DNA from: Chitinophagaceae bacterium BSSC1
GTDB taxonomy: Bacteria; Bacteroidota; Bacteroidia; Chitinophagales; Chitinophagaceae
Reading direction: 5' to 3'
DNA: 64,000 nt
Assembly: GCA_002256435.1 (NCBI GenBank)
Contig: NKJC01000001.1
Span: 248,001 to 312,000, forward strand
Shown: in pieces, positions 1 through 8,592 of the stretch
How positions within the stretch are numbered: the stretch's first letter is position 1
Layout of the letters: each line of letters opens with the position of its first letter
The notes under the pieces: generated by a model
The model's input: the letters and a program-made list of their open reading frames with translations, nothing else
Databases searched by the model: none
What the model was told of the DNA's origin: nothing
Translations under genes and position numbers: made by a program

Positions 1-1
1 T

Positions 2-826
2 TTGATTCATTTAGCGCCAAGACAAAACGCTAATCCTACGGTAGTCTTGCTAACCCCAGGCATGTATAATTCTGCCTATTTTGAACATACATTTTTGGCA
101 CGCCAAATGGGGATTCAGTTAGTAGAGGGAAGGGACTTATTGGTAGACAATCAAAAAGTTTTCATGAAAACCACGGCTGGCTTAAGACAGGTAGACGTGA
201 TTTATAGAAGAATTGATGATGAGTTTTTAGACCCCTTGGTTTTTAGACCAGATTCTGCATTGGGTGTTCCTGGATTAATAAGTGCTTATAGAAAGGGGAA
301 TGTGGCTATTGTGAATGCTTTGGGTAATGGCGTAGCCGATGATAAAGCCGTTTATGCGTATGTGCCAGATATGATCAAATATTATCTGAACGAGGAAATC
401 ATCCTGCCCAATATTCCCACATATCACATGAACAATGATGCAGAAAGGGAACATGTTTTCAATAACATGCATAAAATGGTGATTAAAGAAACCAACCAAT
501 CTGGTGGTTATGGTATGGTCATGGGTAACAGTGCTACAGAAGCCGAAATGGAAAAAGCCAAAGTAAATATCTTGGCCAATCCTCGTGGATTTATTGCTCA
601 ACCAATTATCCAACTATCTACTGTTCCTTGCTTAATAGATGGCAAGTTACAACCCAGACATGTGGATCTTAGACCCTATTCACTCTGTGGCCCTAACGGC
701 ATAGAAGTAGTAGCAGGAGGTCTAACAAGGGTTGCCCTTAGAGAGGGTTCATTAGTAGTGAATTCTTCACAAGGGGGTGGCAGTAAAGACACTTGGATTG
801 TAGACACACCTAACCTATCAATTTAA
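2..826 (+). CDS. Circularly permuted ATP-grasp protein, C-terminal part (5' end outside window)
   Basis: The reading frame is open to the left edge, so the visible 274 residues are the C-terminal half of a protein that is usually about 480 residues; the first TTG is probably an internal Leu codon. Seen in the sequence: a [19 protein letters not shown] stretch, a [11 protein letters not shown] glycine loop, RHVDLRPY, and a C-terminal [13 protein letters not shown]. These are hallmarks of the circularly permuted ATP-grasp type 2 family (COG2308), which is predicted to join a carboxylate to an amine using ATP. It lies 27 bp before an alpha-E gene and then a transglutaminase gene, the usual partners of this family. 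Family assignment is firm; the substrate is unknown. Confidence 0.88.
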   Translation: MIHLAPRQNANPTVVLLTPGMYNSAYFEHTFLARQMGIQLVEGRDLLVDNQKVFMKTTAGLRQVDVIYRRIDDEFLDPLVFRPDSALGVPGLISAYRKGNVAIVNALGNGVADDKAVYAYVPDMIKYYLNEEIILPNIPTYHMNNDAEREHVFNNMHKMVIKETNQSGGYGMVMGNSATEAEMEKAKVNILANPRGFIAQPIIQLSTVPCLIDGKLQPRHVDLRPYSLCGPNGIEVVAGGLTRVALREGSLVVNSSQGGGSKDTWIVDTPNLSI

Positions 827-853
827 TCAATTGTTGCACTTGAAACAAAAACT

Positions 854-1795
854 ATGTTAAGTAGAATAGCCGACTCACTATATTGGATGCATCGTTATAT
901 GGAACGCGCAGATGGCATGCTCCGTTTGATGAAAACCAGTTATATTCTCTCGTTTGACAAGGTTCAAGCCAGTGGAATGACTTGGGAACCCGCTTTAAAG
1001 ATTTTCACATCTTTGAATCAGGAAGAAATAGCTCGTTTAAAACAAGATAATGCCGCAGCTTTAAAATACTTGTTATTAGATACCAAGAATACCAATTCTC
1101 TAAAAGTAATTATCACAAGGGCAAGAGAAAATGCCAGGGGGGTACAAGATCAAATTACCAAGGAAGTTTGGGAACAAATGAACTTGATCTATCATCAGGT
1201 TAACCAACCAGGCATAGCTGAGAAAATTGCTGGGCCAGACGCAATTTTAATCATTGATGCCTTTATCAATAGTAGTGATCAATTCTGTGGTATCACGGAT
1301 AGCACCATGCCTAGGGGACAAGGATGGAATTATATGAACTTGGGTAAACAAACAGAAAGATGCTTGTTAACAGCGGAATTTACCCACTTCTATTTTAAGA
1401 AAACAGGGTTTGACTTTAAAAATGAACAGGATATCCTTTTTTGGAGAAGCCTTTTATTAGCATTATCTGGTTATGAGCTGCATTTGAAAAACTATAGCAA
1501 CCAGCACCACAACTACAATGTAGCACAGCAATTGCTATTTGATAAGAACTTTCCTAGATCCGTTTATTATGCTTTGGACAGGGCTAACAAATATTTATCC
1601 GATATTGCAGCTTCTAACCCTGTGGAAGGCAGCATTCAATTGAGCCGTTCCTTTGGCAGATTATACAGTTCTGTAAAATTTGCTGATTTGGAATTGGTAG
1701 AAAGAGAAGGGTTAGAAAACTACCTGACTTATGTTCGGAAGGAATTAAATGAATTCAGCCGTGACTTAGGCAGAACCTATTTCTCTTATTCTTAA
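854..1795 (+). CDS. Alpha-E domain protein (DUF403 / COG2307)
   Basis: The 313-residue protein is all-helical and begins MLSRIADSLYWMHRYMERADG, the classical start of alpha-E proteins; further family-like stretches are MPRGQGWNYMNLGKQTERC and SVYYALDRANKYL. No signal peptide or membrane segment is visible, so it should be cytoplasmic. Alpha-E proteins are nearly always encoded beside circularly permuted ATP-grasp and transglutaminase genes, and comparative genomics has proposed that the three act together in making or processing a peptide tag; no reaction is proven. Here it sits 27 bp after the ATP-grasp gene and 12 bp before the transglutaminase gene, so the three are almost certainly co-transcribed. 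The ATG at 854 is the only sensible start. Confidence 0.9.
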   Translation: MLSRIADSLYWMHRYMERADGMLRLMKTSYILSFDKVQASGMTWEPALKIFTSLNQEEIARLKQDNAAALKYLLLDTKNTNSLKVIITRARENARGVQDQITKEVWEQMNLIYHQVNQPGIAEKIAGPDAILIIDAFINSSDQFCGITDSTMPRGQGWNYMNLGKQTERCLLTAEFTHFYFKKTGFDFKNEQDILFWRSLLLALSGYELHLKNYSNQHHNYNVAQQLLFDKNFPRSVYYALDRANKYLSDIAASNPVEGSIQLSRSFGRLYSSVKFADLELVEREGLENYLTYVRKELNEFSRDLGRTYFSYS

Positions 1796-1807
1796 ACAGC
1801 CTAGCGC

Positions 1808-2755
1808 ATGTCCGTTTTCACGATACATCACATTACCAGATACGATTACGATAGACCGGTTAAGGAAAGTGTAAATGAAATCAAGATTTTTCCATTTGTT
1901 TCTCCCGAGCAAGAATTGTTGCACCAAGAACTAATTATCACGGGTCAACCAGATGTCTTGACCTTTACTGATTATTGGGGTAATAAAACGGGTTGTTTTA
2001 ACCTATTGCAACCCCATAAAGAGATGGTGATTGAAAGCAAATTAACGGTTAGAACCGCAATTGCCCCAGAACCTACTATTACTATTCCTAGTTATGTATC
2101 CAATTTAGAAGCAGCCATTGGAAATGACCTTCACTTGTTGGAGCTGGTAAGAACCTCCCCTAGTAGTTCAGAAGCTTTAATGCAATCTTATATAGCTAGT
2201 TTTTACAGCCCAGATAAAACCATTGACCAAATTGTAAAAGACTGTTGCGCTTTTATTTTTACTGATTTTACCTATATCAAGGGAATTACCACCATTGAAA
2301 CAACCGTAGATGAAATAGTAGCCCAAAAAGCGGGGGTCTGTCAGGATTTTGCCCACGTAATGCTAGAATTGCTTAGAATGATGGGGATCCCCTCTAGATA
2401 TGTGAGCGGTTATATCTGTCCCAATAAAAATGGGATGCGCGGAGAAGGTGCAACCCACGCTTGGGTAGAAGCTTTTGTACCCCATCATGGTTGGATAGGG
2501 ATTGATCCTACCAACAATGTATGGGCAACCAATAACCACGTTAAATTAGCTGTTGGAAGGGATTTTAGTGACTGTACCCCAGCCAAGGGAACATTTAAAG
2601 GCCCTGCCAGACAATCCCTTTCTGTATATGTATCTGTTGGATACGAAGACGGGCATGTTTTTGAGGAAATCAATTCCGTTAAAATGCAAAAACAATCCGC
2701 ATCGGATGAGGCAGAACTAATTATTGATAACTTTGCTGGGCAACAACAACAATAG
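1808..2755 (+). CDS. Transglutaminase-like cysteine peptidase (COG1305)
   Basis: The 315-residue protein has an N-terminal transglutaminase-associated beta region (residues 1 to about 90, opening with FTIHHITRYDYDRPVKES) and a transglutaminase-like core. The catalytic triad can be read directly: Cys178 in GVCQDFAHVMLE, His217 in THAWVEAFVP and Asp233 in GIDPTNN. There is no signal peptide, so a cytoplasmic role as a peptidase or amidase, rather than a cross-linker, is likely; that is known for the family in general but not for this member. It is the third gene of the ATP-grasp / alpha-E / transglutaminase operon and is followed after 9 bp by a small membrane protein gene. Confidence 0.9.
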   Translation: MSVFTIHHITRYDYDRPVKESVNEIKIFPFVSPEQELLHQELIITGQPDVLTFTDYWGNKTGCFNLLQPHKEMVIESKLTVRTAIAPEPTITIPSYVSNLEAAIGNDLHLLELVRTSPSSSEALMQSYIASFYSPDKTIDQIVKDCCAFIFTDFTYIKGITTIETTVDEIVAQKAGVCQDFAHVMLELLRMMGIPSRYVSGYICPNKNGMRGEGATHAWVEAFVPHHGWIGIDPTNNVWATNNHVKLAVGRDFSDCTPAKGTFKGPARQSLSVYVSVGYEDGHVFEEINSVKMQKQSASDEAELIIDNFAGQQQQ

Positions 2756-2764
2756 CAGCCTGCC

Positions 2765-3277
2765 ATGAATCAAATTACTTTATTTAGGATATTGAGTTTT
2801 ATACTCTTACCAATTGCGCTTTTTTTTATTGTAATGGATTTTATAGCCATCATTATGGCACTGGGTAATCCTAGTCTTTTATTCCCTGTATTCTTGTTAA
2901 CGGGTATGATCATTTATGTACTCAGTTCTTTTTATTTTTTATTGATGGGATTAAATAGGAAACAAGTTTTGGGAGCTTCGGTGAAAGACTGGATTAAAGT
3001 AAACGCCTATGTGACCCTATTTTTGGGTTTTCAGTTTATGCTTATTTCAGTTAGTATTTTTTATATGGGCTCAGCTAGCTTGCAAGAATTTGCAGACAAA
3101 GCATTGGCAGCCCAACCCAATATGCCTAGTCAGATGAACAGTGGATTGTTTCTAAAAATGTTGAAGGGCATGGCCTATTTCTTCTTTTTCTTATCCTTGA
3201 GCCTACTAGTACATATTAGCATTTGCTTCAAATTGCTAAAAGAATATGCCCACTTGTTTTTACCAAAGGAAGCATAA
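2765..3277 (+). CDS. Unknown four-helix membrane protein
   Basis: I do not recognise this 170-residue protein. It has about four hydrophobic helices (roughly residues 7-32, 38-62, 79-104 and 136-158) linked by short polar loops, no catalytic-looking motif, and no cysteine pairs. It begins 9 bp after the transglutaminase stop codon, so it is very likely the last gene of that operon; a role connected with that system at the membrane is an inference from position only. Confidence 0.7.
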   Translation: MNQITLFRILSFILLPIALFFIVMDFIAIIMALGNPSLLFPVFLLTGMIIYVLSSFYFLLMGLNRKQVLGASVKDWIKVNAYVTLFLGFQFMLISVSIFYMGSASLQEFADKALAAQPNMPSQMNSGLFLKMLKGMAYFFFFLSLSLLVHISICFKLLKEYAHLFLPKEA

Positions 3278-3332
3278 TTGCCATTTGACAATTTCCTTTC
3301 TAAAAGCCCTTACATTTTAGTACTTTGCTCAT

Positions 3333-4616
3333 GTGAACAGCAGTATTCCATTAGCAGAACGGATTAGGCCAGCAACCCTGGATGACTTAATTGGTCAAGA
3401 ACACTTGACCGGCAAAGGCAGTATTTTACGCAATGCAATAGAACAAGGCAGGATTCCATCCATGATTTTATGGGGACCACCCGGTGTAGGAAAGACCACT
3501 ATTGCCAATATCATTGCCCATAGTTTACAGGTTCCTTATTTTCAATTAAGTGCCATTAGCAGTGGGGTCAAAGACGTAAGAGAAGTTATTGAAACAGCCA
3601 AAGAACAAATTGGCTCAATTCTCTTTATTGATGAGATTCATAGATTTAATAAAGGCCAACAAGATGCTTTATTAGGAGCCGTTGAAAAAGGCATTATTAC
3701 GCTCATTGGCGCAACTACAGAGAACCCCAGTTTTGAAGTGAATAGCGCCTTGCTAAGCAGGTGTCAGGTATATGTTCTCAAAGCATTGGACCAAGATGGT
3801 ATGATCAGACTCTTACACCAAGCTTTGGAAAAAGATGCCTTCATGCAATCACTGCAATTAGAGCTGAAAGAAACAGAAGCCATGATTCGGATTTCTGGGG
3901 GAGACGCTAGAAAATTATTGAACTTATTTGAATTGGTAGCTAATTCCATACCCGCCTCTGCAAAACAGCAGAAAGGAAAAATTCCTATTACAGATGCATT
4001 GGTGATGCAAGTAGCACAAAACAAAATTGCATTGTATGACAAGCAGGGAGAACAACACTATGATATTGTTTCTGCCTTTATCAAGAGCATGCGAGGTAGT
4101 GATCCTAATGGCGCCATGTATTGGTTGGCAAGGATGATTGAAGGTGGTGAAGACGTAAAATTTATAGCCAGAAGAATGCTCATATTTGCCAGTGAAGATA
4201 TTGGCAATGCCAATCCTAATGCTATGTTGTTGGCCAATGGATGTTTTGATGCAGTATCTAAAATTGGCTATCCAGAAAGTAGAATTATTTTGGCACAATG
4301 TGTTACCTATTTGGCATCCTCTCCCAAGAGCAATGCCGCTGTAGTAGCCATTATGGAAGCACAGAAAGCAGTGCAACAATTTGGGGACCAACCAGTACCC
4401 TTGCATATTCGAAACGCTCCTACCAAGATGATGAAAGACATGGACTATGGAAAAAATTACCAGTATTCTCATATGGGTCAGGGTAATTTTATTGAACAAG
4501 AATATTTACCTCCTCCCTTGGTTGGCACCAAATTTTATGAACCAGGTAATAATGCCAGAGAGAATGAATTGAGAAAGTTTTTGAAAGAGCGCTGGAAAGA
4601 CAAATACCATTATTGA
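3333..4616 (+). CDS. rarA: Replication-associated recombination protein A (RarA/MgsA), AAA+ ATPase
   Basis: RarA is a clamp-loader-related AAA+ ATPase that acts at stalled or gapped replication forks. The 427-residue protein shows an N-terminal [19 protein letters not shown] motif, Walker [10 protein letters not shown], Walker B FIDEIHRF, sensor 1 [12 protein letters not shown], and the family's C-terminal tetramer region with [19 protein letters not shown] and [11 protein letters not shown]. Length matches the family. The start is GTG at 3333: an ATG two bases upstream runs straight into TGA in its own frame, and the GTG gives the normal N-terminus. It is preceded by 55 non-coding bases and followed after 35 bp by an M28 peptidase gene on the same strand. 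Confidence 0.96.
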   Translation: MNSSIPLAERIRPATLDDLIGQEHLTGKGSILRNAIEQGRIPSMILWGPPGVGKTTIANIIAHSLQVPYFQLSAISSGVKDVREVIETAKEQIGSILFIDEIHRFNKGQQDALLGAVEKGIITLIGATTENPSFEVNSALLSRCQVYVLKALDQDGMIRLLHQALEKDAFMQSLQLELKETEAMIRISGGDARKLLNLFELVANSIPASAKQQKGKIPITDALVMQVAQNKIALYDKQGEQHYDIVSAFIKSMRGSDPNGAMYWLARMIEGGEDVKFIARRMLIFASEDIGNANPNAMLLANGCFDAVSKIGYPESRIILAQCVTYLASSPKSNAAVVAIMEAQKAVQQFGDQPVPLHIRNAPTKMMKDMDYGKNYQYSHMGQGNFIEQEYLPPPLVGTKFYEPGNNARENELRKFLKERWKDKYHY

Positions 4617-4651
4617 CTTCTATTATCATTTTTGACCACAATAACTCCCAC

Positions 4652-6001
4652 ATGAAAAAACAAATTATTTGCTGTCTCTTGGCCATGTCTTTTTTCCAAG
4701 CAGAAGCCCAAACCACTATTAATCGTGATGCATCCATTGCTTCCATGGTTAAAGAAGTATCTGCCGATTCTTTGGAATCCTATATACGTCAAATGGTTTC
4801 TTTTGGTACTAGGAATACTATGAGTGCTGCCAATGACCCCAAGAGGGGGATTGGTGCTGCAAGAAATTGGGTCTTGTCTAAATTCAACAGTTTTGCTAAA
4901 TCTTCCGGTGGAAGACTAACTGCTTTTATTGACACCACTACTTTGCAACCTGATAAAAGAAGAATAGACACTGCTACCCTATTGGGAAATGTTGTTGCTA
5001 CGCTTAAAGGAACAGACCCTAATGACAAACGCATTTTTCTGATTAGTGGACACTTAGATAATATGCGCGGCAGCCCAACAGATAGAATGGGAGATGCTCC
5101 CGGTGCTAATGATGATGGCAGTGGGTCCGCAGCCGTAATAGAATGTGCTCGTATCATGAGTAAACAGAGCTTTCCGGCAACAATCATTTTTGTAACTGTT
5201 AGTGGTGAAGAGCAAGGTTTATTAGGCGCCTATTATATGGCCAATAAATTCAAAAAAGACAGTACAAGAATTGAAGCTGTTTTGAACAACGATATTATGG
5301 GTAGCAATAATAGCAATGAAACCAATATTATTGACAATACTAGAATCCGCGTTTTCTCAGAAGGATTACCTGCTTATGAAACTGAAAAATCTGCCAAACT
5401 GATTAGACAATTAGGTTTGGAGAATGATGGAAAATCCCGCCAGCTGGCGCGATATGTAAAAGAAGTTGGCGAACGTTATGTGGAGAATTTAGAAGTAGTA
5501 ATGATATACAGAAATGATAGATTCTTACGTGGTGGTGACCATACACCCTATGTAGAAAATGGCTATGCGGCTGTGCGTATTTCCGAAATGAATGAGAACT
5601 ACAATCACCAACACAAAGACGTTGAAAAAAAGAATGGCATTCAATATGGAGACCTTCCAGAATTTATGGACTTTGAATACCTGCGCAAGAACACAGCTAT
5701 GAACCTTTCTAACTTAGCTAATTTAGCCAAGGCTCCAGCCATGCCAGAAGACGTAAAAATTGAAGTGAGAAAATTATCAAATTATTCTTACCTCAGCTGG
5801 TCTGCACCTAAAACAGGAAAAGTAAAAGGCTATTATATTTTACAAAGAGAAACCACTTGTGCTTTCTGGCAGAAAAAATACTTTACCACAGACAAGGAAT
5901 ACCTGCTCCCCTTTTCAAAAGACAATTACTTCTTTGCTGTGCAAGCAGTCAACGAAAATGGCAATGAAAGTTTACCAGTAGTACCAGGTACAGGACGTTA
6001 G
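4652..6001 (+). CDS. Secreted M28-family zinc peptidase with C-terminal Fn3-like domain
   Basis: The open frame extends to 4613, but the ATG at 4652 gives a clear signal peptide ([20 protein letters not shown]), so that start is chosen (449 residues). The M28 core shows zinc-binding and catalytic motifs: [41 protein letters not shown] and a final zinc His in [10 protein letters not shown]. After the peptidase core, the last ~85 residues ([20 protein letters not shown] onward) look like a fibronectin type III-like beta domain. It is therefore an exported aminopeptidase-type enzyme for peptide scavenging. The stop overlaps that of the opposite-strand FAD gene by four bases. Confidence 0.9.
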   Translation: MKKQIICCLLAMSFFQAEAQTTINRDASIASMVKEVSADSLESYIRQMVSFGTRNTMSAANDPKRGIGAARNWVLSKFNSFAKSSGGRLTAFIDTTTLQPDKRRIDTATLLGNVVATLKGTDPNDKRIFLISGHLDNMRGSPTDRMGDAPGANDDGSGSAAVIECARIMSKQSFPATIIFVTVSGEEQGLLGAYYMANKFKKDSTRIEAVLNNDIMGSNNSNETNIIDNTRIRVFSEGLPAYETEKSAKLIRQLGLENDGKSRQLARYVKEVGERYVENLEVVMIYRNDRFLRGGDHTPYVENGYAAVRISEMNENYNHQHKDVEKKNGIQYGDLPEFMDFEYLRKNTAMNLSNLANLAKAPAMPEDVKIEVRKLSNYSYLSWSAPKTGKVKGYYILQRETTCAFWQKKYFTTDKEYLLPFSKDNYFFAVQAVNENGNESLPVVPGTGR

Positions 6002-7479
6002 TGTTGAATTTTTTGGGGAACTAATCGCTCTGCGATTTTTTCCCCATCTTCAGCACCCCTAAGACCGCCTTCGTGATATTCAGCGTCTTCATTTACATCC
6101 CAGAGATCATATAACTCCTGACCTGCAATAATGTTCTTGGCAGCCAACATGGCTGTCATCATACTATGGTCTTGGTTATTGTATTTGTGCATCCCGTTTC
6201 TTCCTACCAAATACAGACCTGGATAGGCTTTTAGGGCTTCTCTTACGTCTTCTACATTCTGTTTATAATCTTGATCATATACAGGATATGCTTTTGGCTG
6301 ACGCACCACATATCCATCTACCACAGCCGCTCCAGTAGTTAAGCCAATCTGTTCAATTTCTTTTTTTCCAAGGTTGATCAGGGTCTCATCAGAGCTGGTC
6401 CATAGACCATCACCTTCAAAGCAGAAATATTCTAGTCCATAACAAGCCATGCCAGGATCTGGCACCATATAAGGACTCCATGATTTGAAGTTCTGGATCC
6501 TTCCTACTTGTACACTGGGGTCATGAATATAAATCCAGTTATCAGAGAATGCGTCTTCGTCTTTACAAATCAGTACAACGGTTACAAAATCGCGATAGCC
6601 CAATTGCTGTGATGACTGCAAAGGCTTTGCTGGAAATTGAGGTGCAACACTTGGAATCAATTCACGCATAGGCGCAGAAGAAAGCACATAGTCAAATCCT
6701 TCAAAACTTCTTTGATCATTGGTATGCACCGTCCATTTGCCATCTGTTTGTGCAATGTCTTTTACACCGGTATTCATTTCTACTTGCACACCTAAAGCCA
6801 AACATTTTTGGGTACATACTTCCCACATCATCCCCGGACCTTTCTTGGGATAACGGAATGAATCTATCAAGGTCTTGATCACTTTATCTTTTGAACCTTT
6901 TGCAGGCTTTGGTTTGAACAAAGCATTCCAAATGGCTGAGCTTAGTGACAAACCTTTGATTCGCTGAGCAGCCCAGTCTGCAGAAATTTCTTTACAAGGA
7001 ATTCCCCAAACTTTTTCTGTATAGGTTCTAAAAAAAATATTGAATAAACGCTTACCAAATTGATTGGTTACCCAGTCTTCAAAATTGGTTGGATTTTTAA
7101 CTGGAAAAACCTTGGCTTGCAAATAACTCATCACACAAAGAAAACTTTCCCAGATTCCCAATTTCATGAGTGCTTCAAAAGCAACCAATGGATAAGAGAA
7201 AAATTTCTTGTTGTAATAGATGCGTGAGCTTCTTGGACGTTCCAACATTTCATCACCCAAGATCTCTGTCCAAAAGTCCTCTACTTCCTTTGATTTGGAA
7301 AAGAAGCGATGACCTCCAATGTCAAAACTATAACCCTTATAGGTTTCAGTTCTAGAAATACCGCCCACATATTTGGGGTCTTTTTCAAACACCACTACCT
7401 GCTGGTTGGCCTTGCCTAACAAATAGGCTGCGGTTAAACCTGCTGGTCCAGCACCAATAATGGCAACTTTTTTCTGCAT
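5998..7479 (-). CDS. FAD-dependent oxidoreductase of the protoporphyrinogen oxidase / UDP-galactopyranose mutase-like group
   Basis: The N-terminus ([20 protein letters not shown], followed by [16 protein letters not shown]) is a complete FAD-binding Rossmann motif, and [15 protein letters not shown] is typical of amine-oxidase-type flavoproteins. The C-terminal FAD-closing region is [26 protein letters not shown] middle stretch ([26 protein letters not shown]) resembles UDP-galactopyranose mutase-like proteins often found with glycan synthesis genes. No signal peptide, so cytoplasmic. At 493 residues it has the normal family length. The exact substrate cannot be told; a sugar-nucleotide or lipid-linked sugar role and a carotenoid/heme-type oxidation are both possible. 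Confidence 0.82.
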   Translation of the reverse strand: MQKKVAIIGAGPAGLTAAYLLGKANQQVVVFEKDPKYVGGISRTETYKGYSFDIGGHRFFSKSKEVEDFWTEILGDEMLERPRSSRIYYNKKFFSYPLVAFEALMKLGIWESFLCVMSYLQAKVFPVKNPTNFEDWVTNQFGKRLFNIFFRTYTEKVWGIPCKEISADWAAQRIKGLSLSSAIWNALFKPKPAKGSKDKVIKTLIDSFRYPKKGPGMMWEVCTQKCLALGVQVEMNTGVKDIAQTDGKWTVHTNDQRSFEGFDYVLSSAPMRELIPSVAPQFPAKPLQSSQQLGYRDFVTVVLICKDEDAFSDNWIYIHDPSVQVGRIQNFKSWSPYMVPDPGMACYGLEYFCFEGDGLWTSSDETLINLGKKEIEQIGLTTGAAVVDGYVVRQPKAYPVYDQDYKQNVEDVREALKAYPGLYLVGRNGMHKYNNQDHSMMTAMLAAKNIIAGQELYDLWDVNEDAEYHEGGLRGAEDGEKIAERLVPQKIQH

Positions 7480-7553
7480 AGATTTGATTCTCAGAGATGA
7501 CTACTTGCGTTTTGCAAGGCTGCAAAGGTGTAAAAATATTGTGGTTCTACCAT

Positions 7554-7561
7554 TAGTTTTG
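7554..7561 (+). promoter_or_regulatory. Possible Bacteroidota -7 promoter element for elaA
   Basis: TAGTTTTG matches the Bacteroidota -7 consensus TAnnTTTG exactly and lies 39 bases before the elaA start codon. No well-spaced -33 TTTG was found, so the call is tentative. Confidence 0.3.
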
Positions 7562-7600
7562 CATTGGAATCAGTGATTTTAAGATAAGAATAGGTAAATA

Positions 7601-8068
7601 ATGACCCAAAAAAGCTATCAATGGGAGCTAATACCCTTCCAAGATTTGAAAAATGAAAGCCTTTATGCGCTGCTGCAGCTAAGGGTAGAAGTATTTATTA
7701 TTGAGCAAAACTGCATTTTTCAAGACCTTGATGGCAAAGACCAAGCTTGCCATCATCTACTAGGATGGGACGGTCCCACCTTGGTTGCTAGTGCTAGAAT
7801 TGTACCGCAGGGTGTAGCTTATCCTGATTATCCCTCTATTGGCAGGGTGGTGAATAGACAAAGTTATAGACGCAAAGGTGCTGGCAAAGAGCTCATGCAA
7901 GAAGCCATTGCACATTGTATTGCCTTGTATGGCGATACTGGTATCAAGATTGGCGCACAATATTATTTGAAAAGCTTTTACGAGTCTTTGGGCTTTGTTG
8001 CCACTGGCGATATCTATGATGAAGACGGGATTGATCACATAAAAATGATTAGACAAGCAGGCTTATAA
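7601..8068 (+). CDS. elaA: GNAT acetyltransferase, ElaA family
   Basis: The 155-residue protein matches the ElaA group of GNAT N-acetyltransferases: LYALLQLRVEVFIIEQNCIF, then QDLDGKDQACHHLLGW, then the acetyl-CoA loop IGRVVNRQSYRRKGAGKELM, and the C-terminal YLKSFYESLGF that packs near the acceptor site. ElaA proteins are small cytoplasmic acetyltransferases of unknown physiological substrate. The gene stands alone, divergent from the FAD oxidoreductase, with a TAnnTTTG-type promoter element upstream. Identity at family level is strong. Confidence 0.92.
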   Translation: MTQKSYQWELIPFQDLKNESLYALLQLRVEVFIIEQNCIFQDLDGKDQACHHLLGWDGPTLVASARIVPQGVAYPDYPSIGRVVNRQSYRRKGAGKELMQEAIAHCIALYGDTGIKIGAQYYLKSFYESLGFVATGDIYDEDGIDHIKMIRQAGL

Positions 8069-8095
8069 AAATATTGAAGGAATAAAATCCTACAT

Positions 8096-8587
8096 CTAAA
8101 GGAAGAGCCCCCACTCGTCATCAAAACTGTCTTTTTCAAAAGTGGTTACCCACACACGAAATAATTGTCTGAATTGATCTAAGGATTCTTCAATGACTTG
8201 TTTGTAGGTTTCATCGGCCCAGCCCATGAGCACAGCAAAATTAATTTGCTCCATCATCTGTCTGCAATTGCTTCTAATTAAAGCTGCGTTTTCCATTTTT
8301 AAAGGATATGATTCTACACTAACTGCCCCAATAATTTTGGGTGCTACAATCATGGCATTTTGATAGATCAACGATTTGGTGGATGATTGGTGCGTACCAT
8401 CATTGTCGTCTGCCAAATTTTCTGCAAACGCAACTACCAGACCAAATAGTTCTCTCCAATGTTTATACAAATCTCTAGCAGCCAAAATGCCAGGGGCATT
8501 CTTCCATGCTTCTCCATGACGGTTCATCCGTTTGCTAAAACGGTTTTCATCCCATTCTGGCAGGAAATTCAGCTGTTCCAAATCCAT
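8096..8587 (-). CDS. Conserved hypothetical protein co-transcribed with uvrA
   Basis: I do not recognise a named family for this 163-residue soluble protein. It is predicted mostly helical, without signal peptide or membrane segments, and contains polar stretches (KRMNRHGEAWKNAPGILAAR and LAADDN-like acidic segments) and several Trp residues near its ends. It begins only 5 bp after the uvrA stop codon on the same strand, so it is the downstream member of a uvrA operon. A link to DNA repair is possible from position only. Confidence 0.75.
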   Translation of the reverse strand: MDLEQLNFLPEWDENRFSKRMNRHGEAWKNAPGILAARDLYKHWRELFGLVVAFAENLADDNDGTHQSSTKSLIYQNAMIVAPKIIGAVSVESYPLKMENAALIRSNCRQMMEQINFAVLMGWADETYKQVIEESLDQFRQLFRVWVTTFEKDSFDDEWGLFL

Positions 8588-8592
8588 GGTGT

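Noticed and set aside
3924..4499. 191-residue minus-strand frame inside rarA
   Set aside because: It lies antisense to the conserved AAA+ core of rarA, has no recognisable family and is rich in rare residue patterns.
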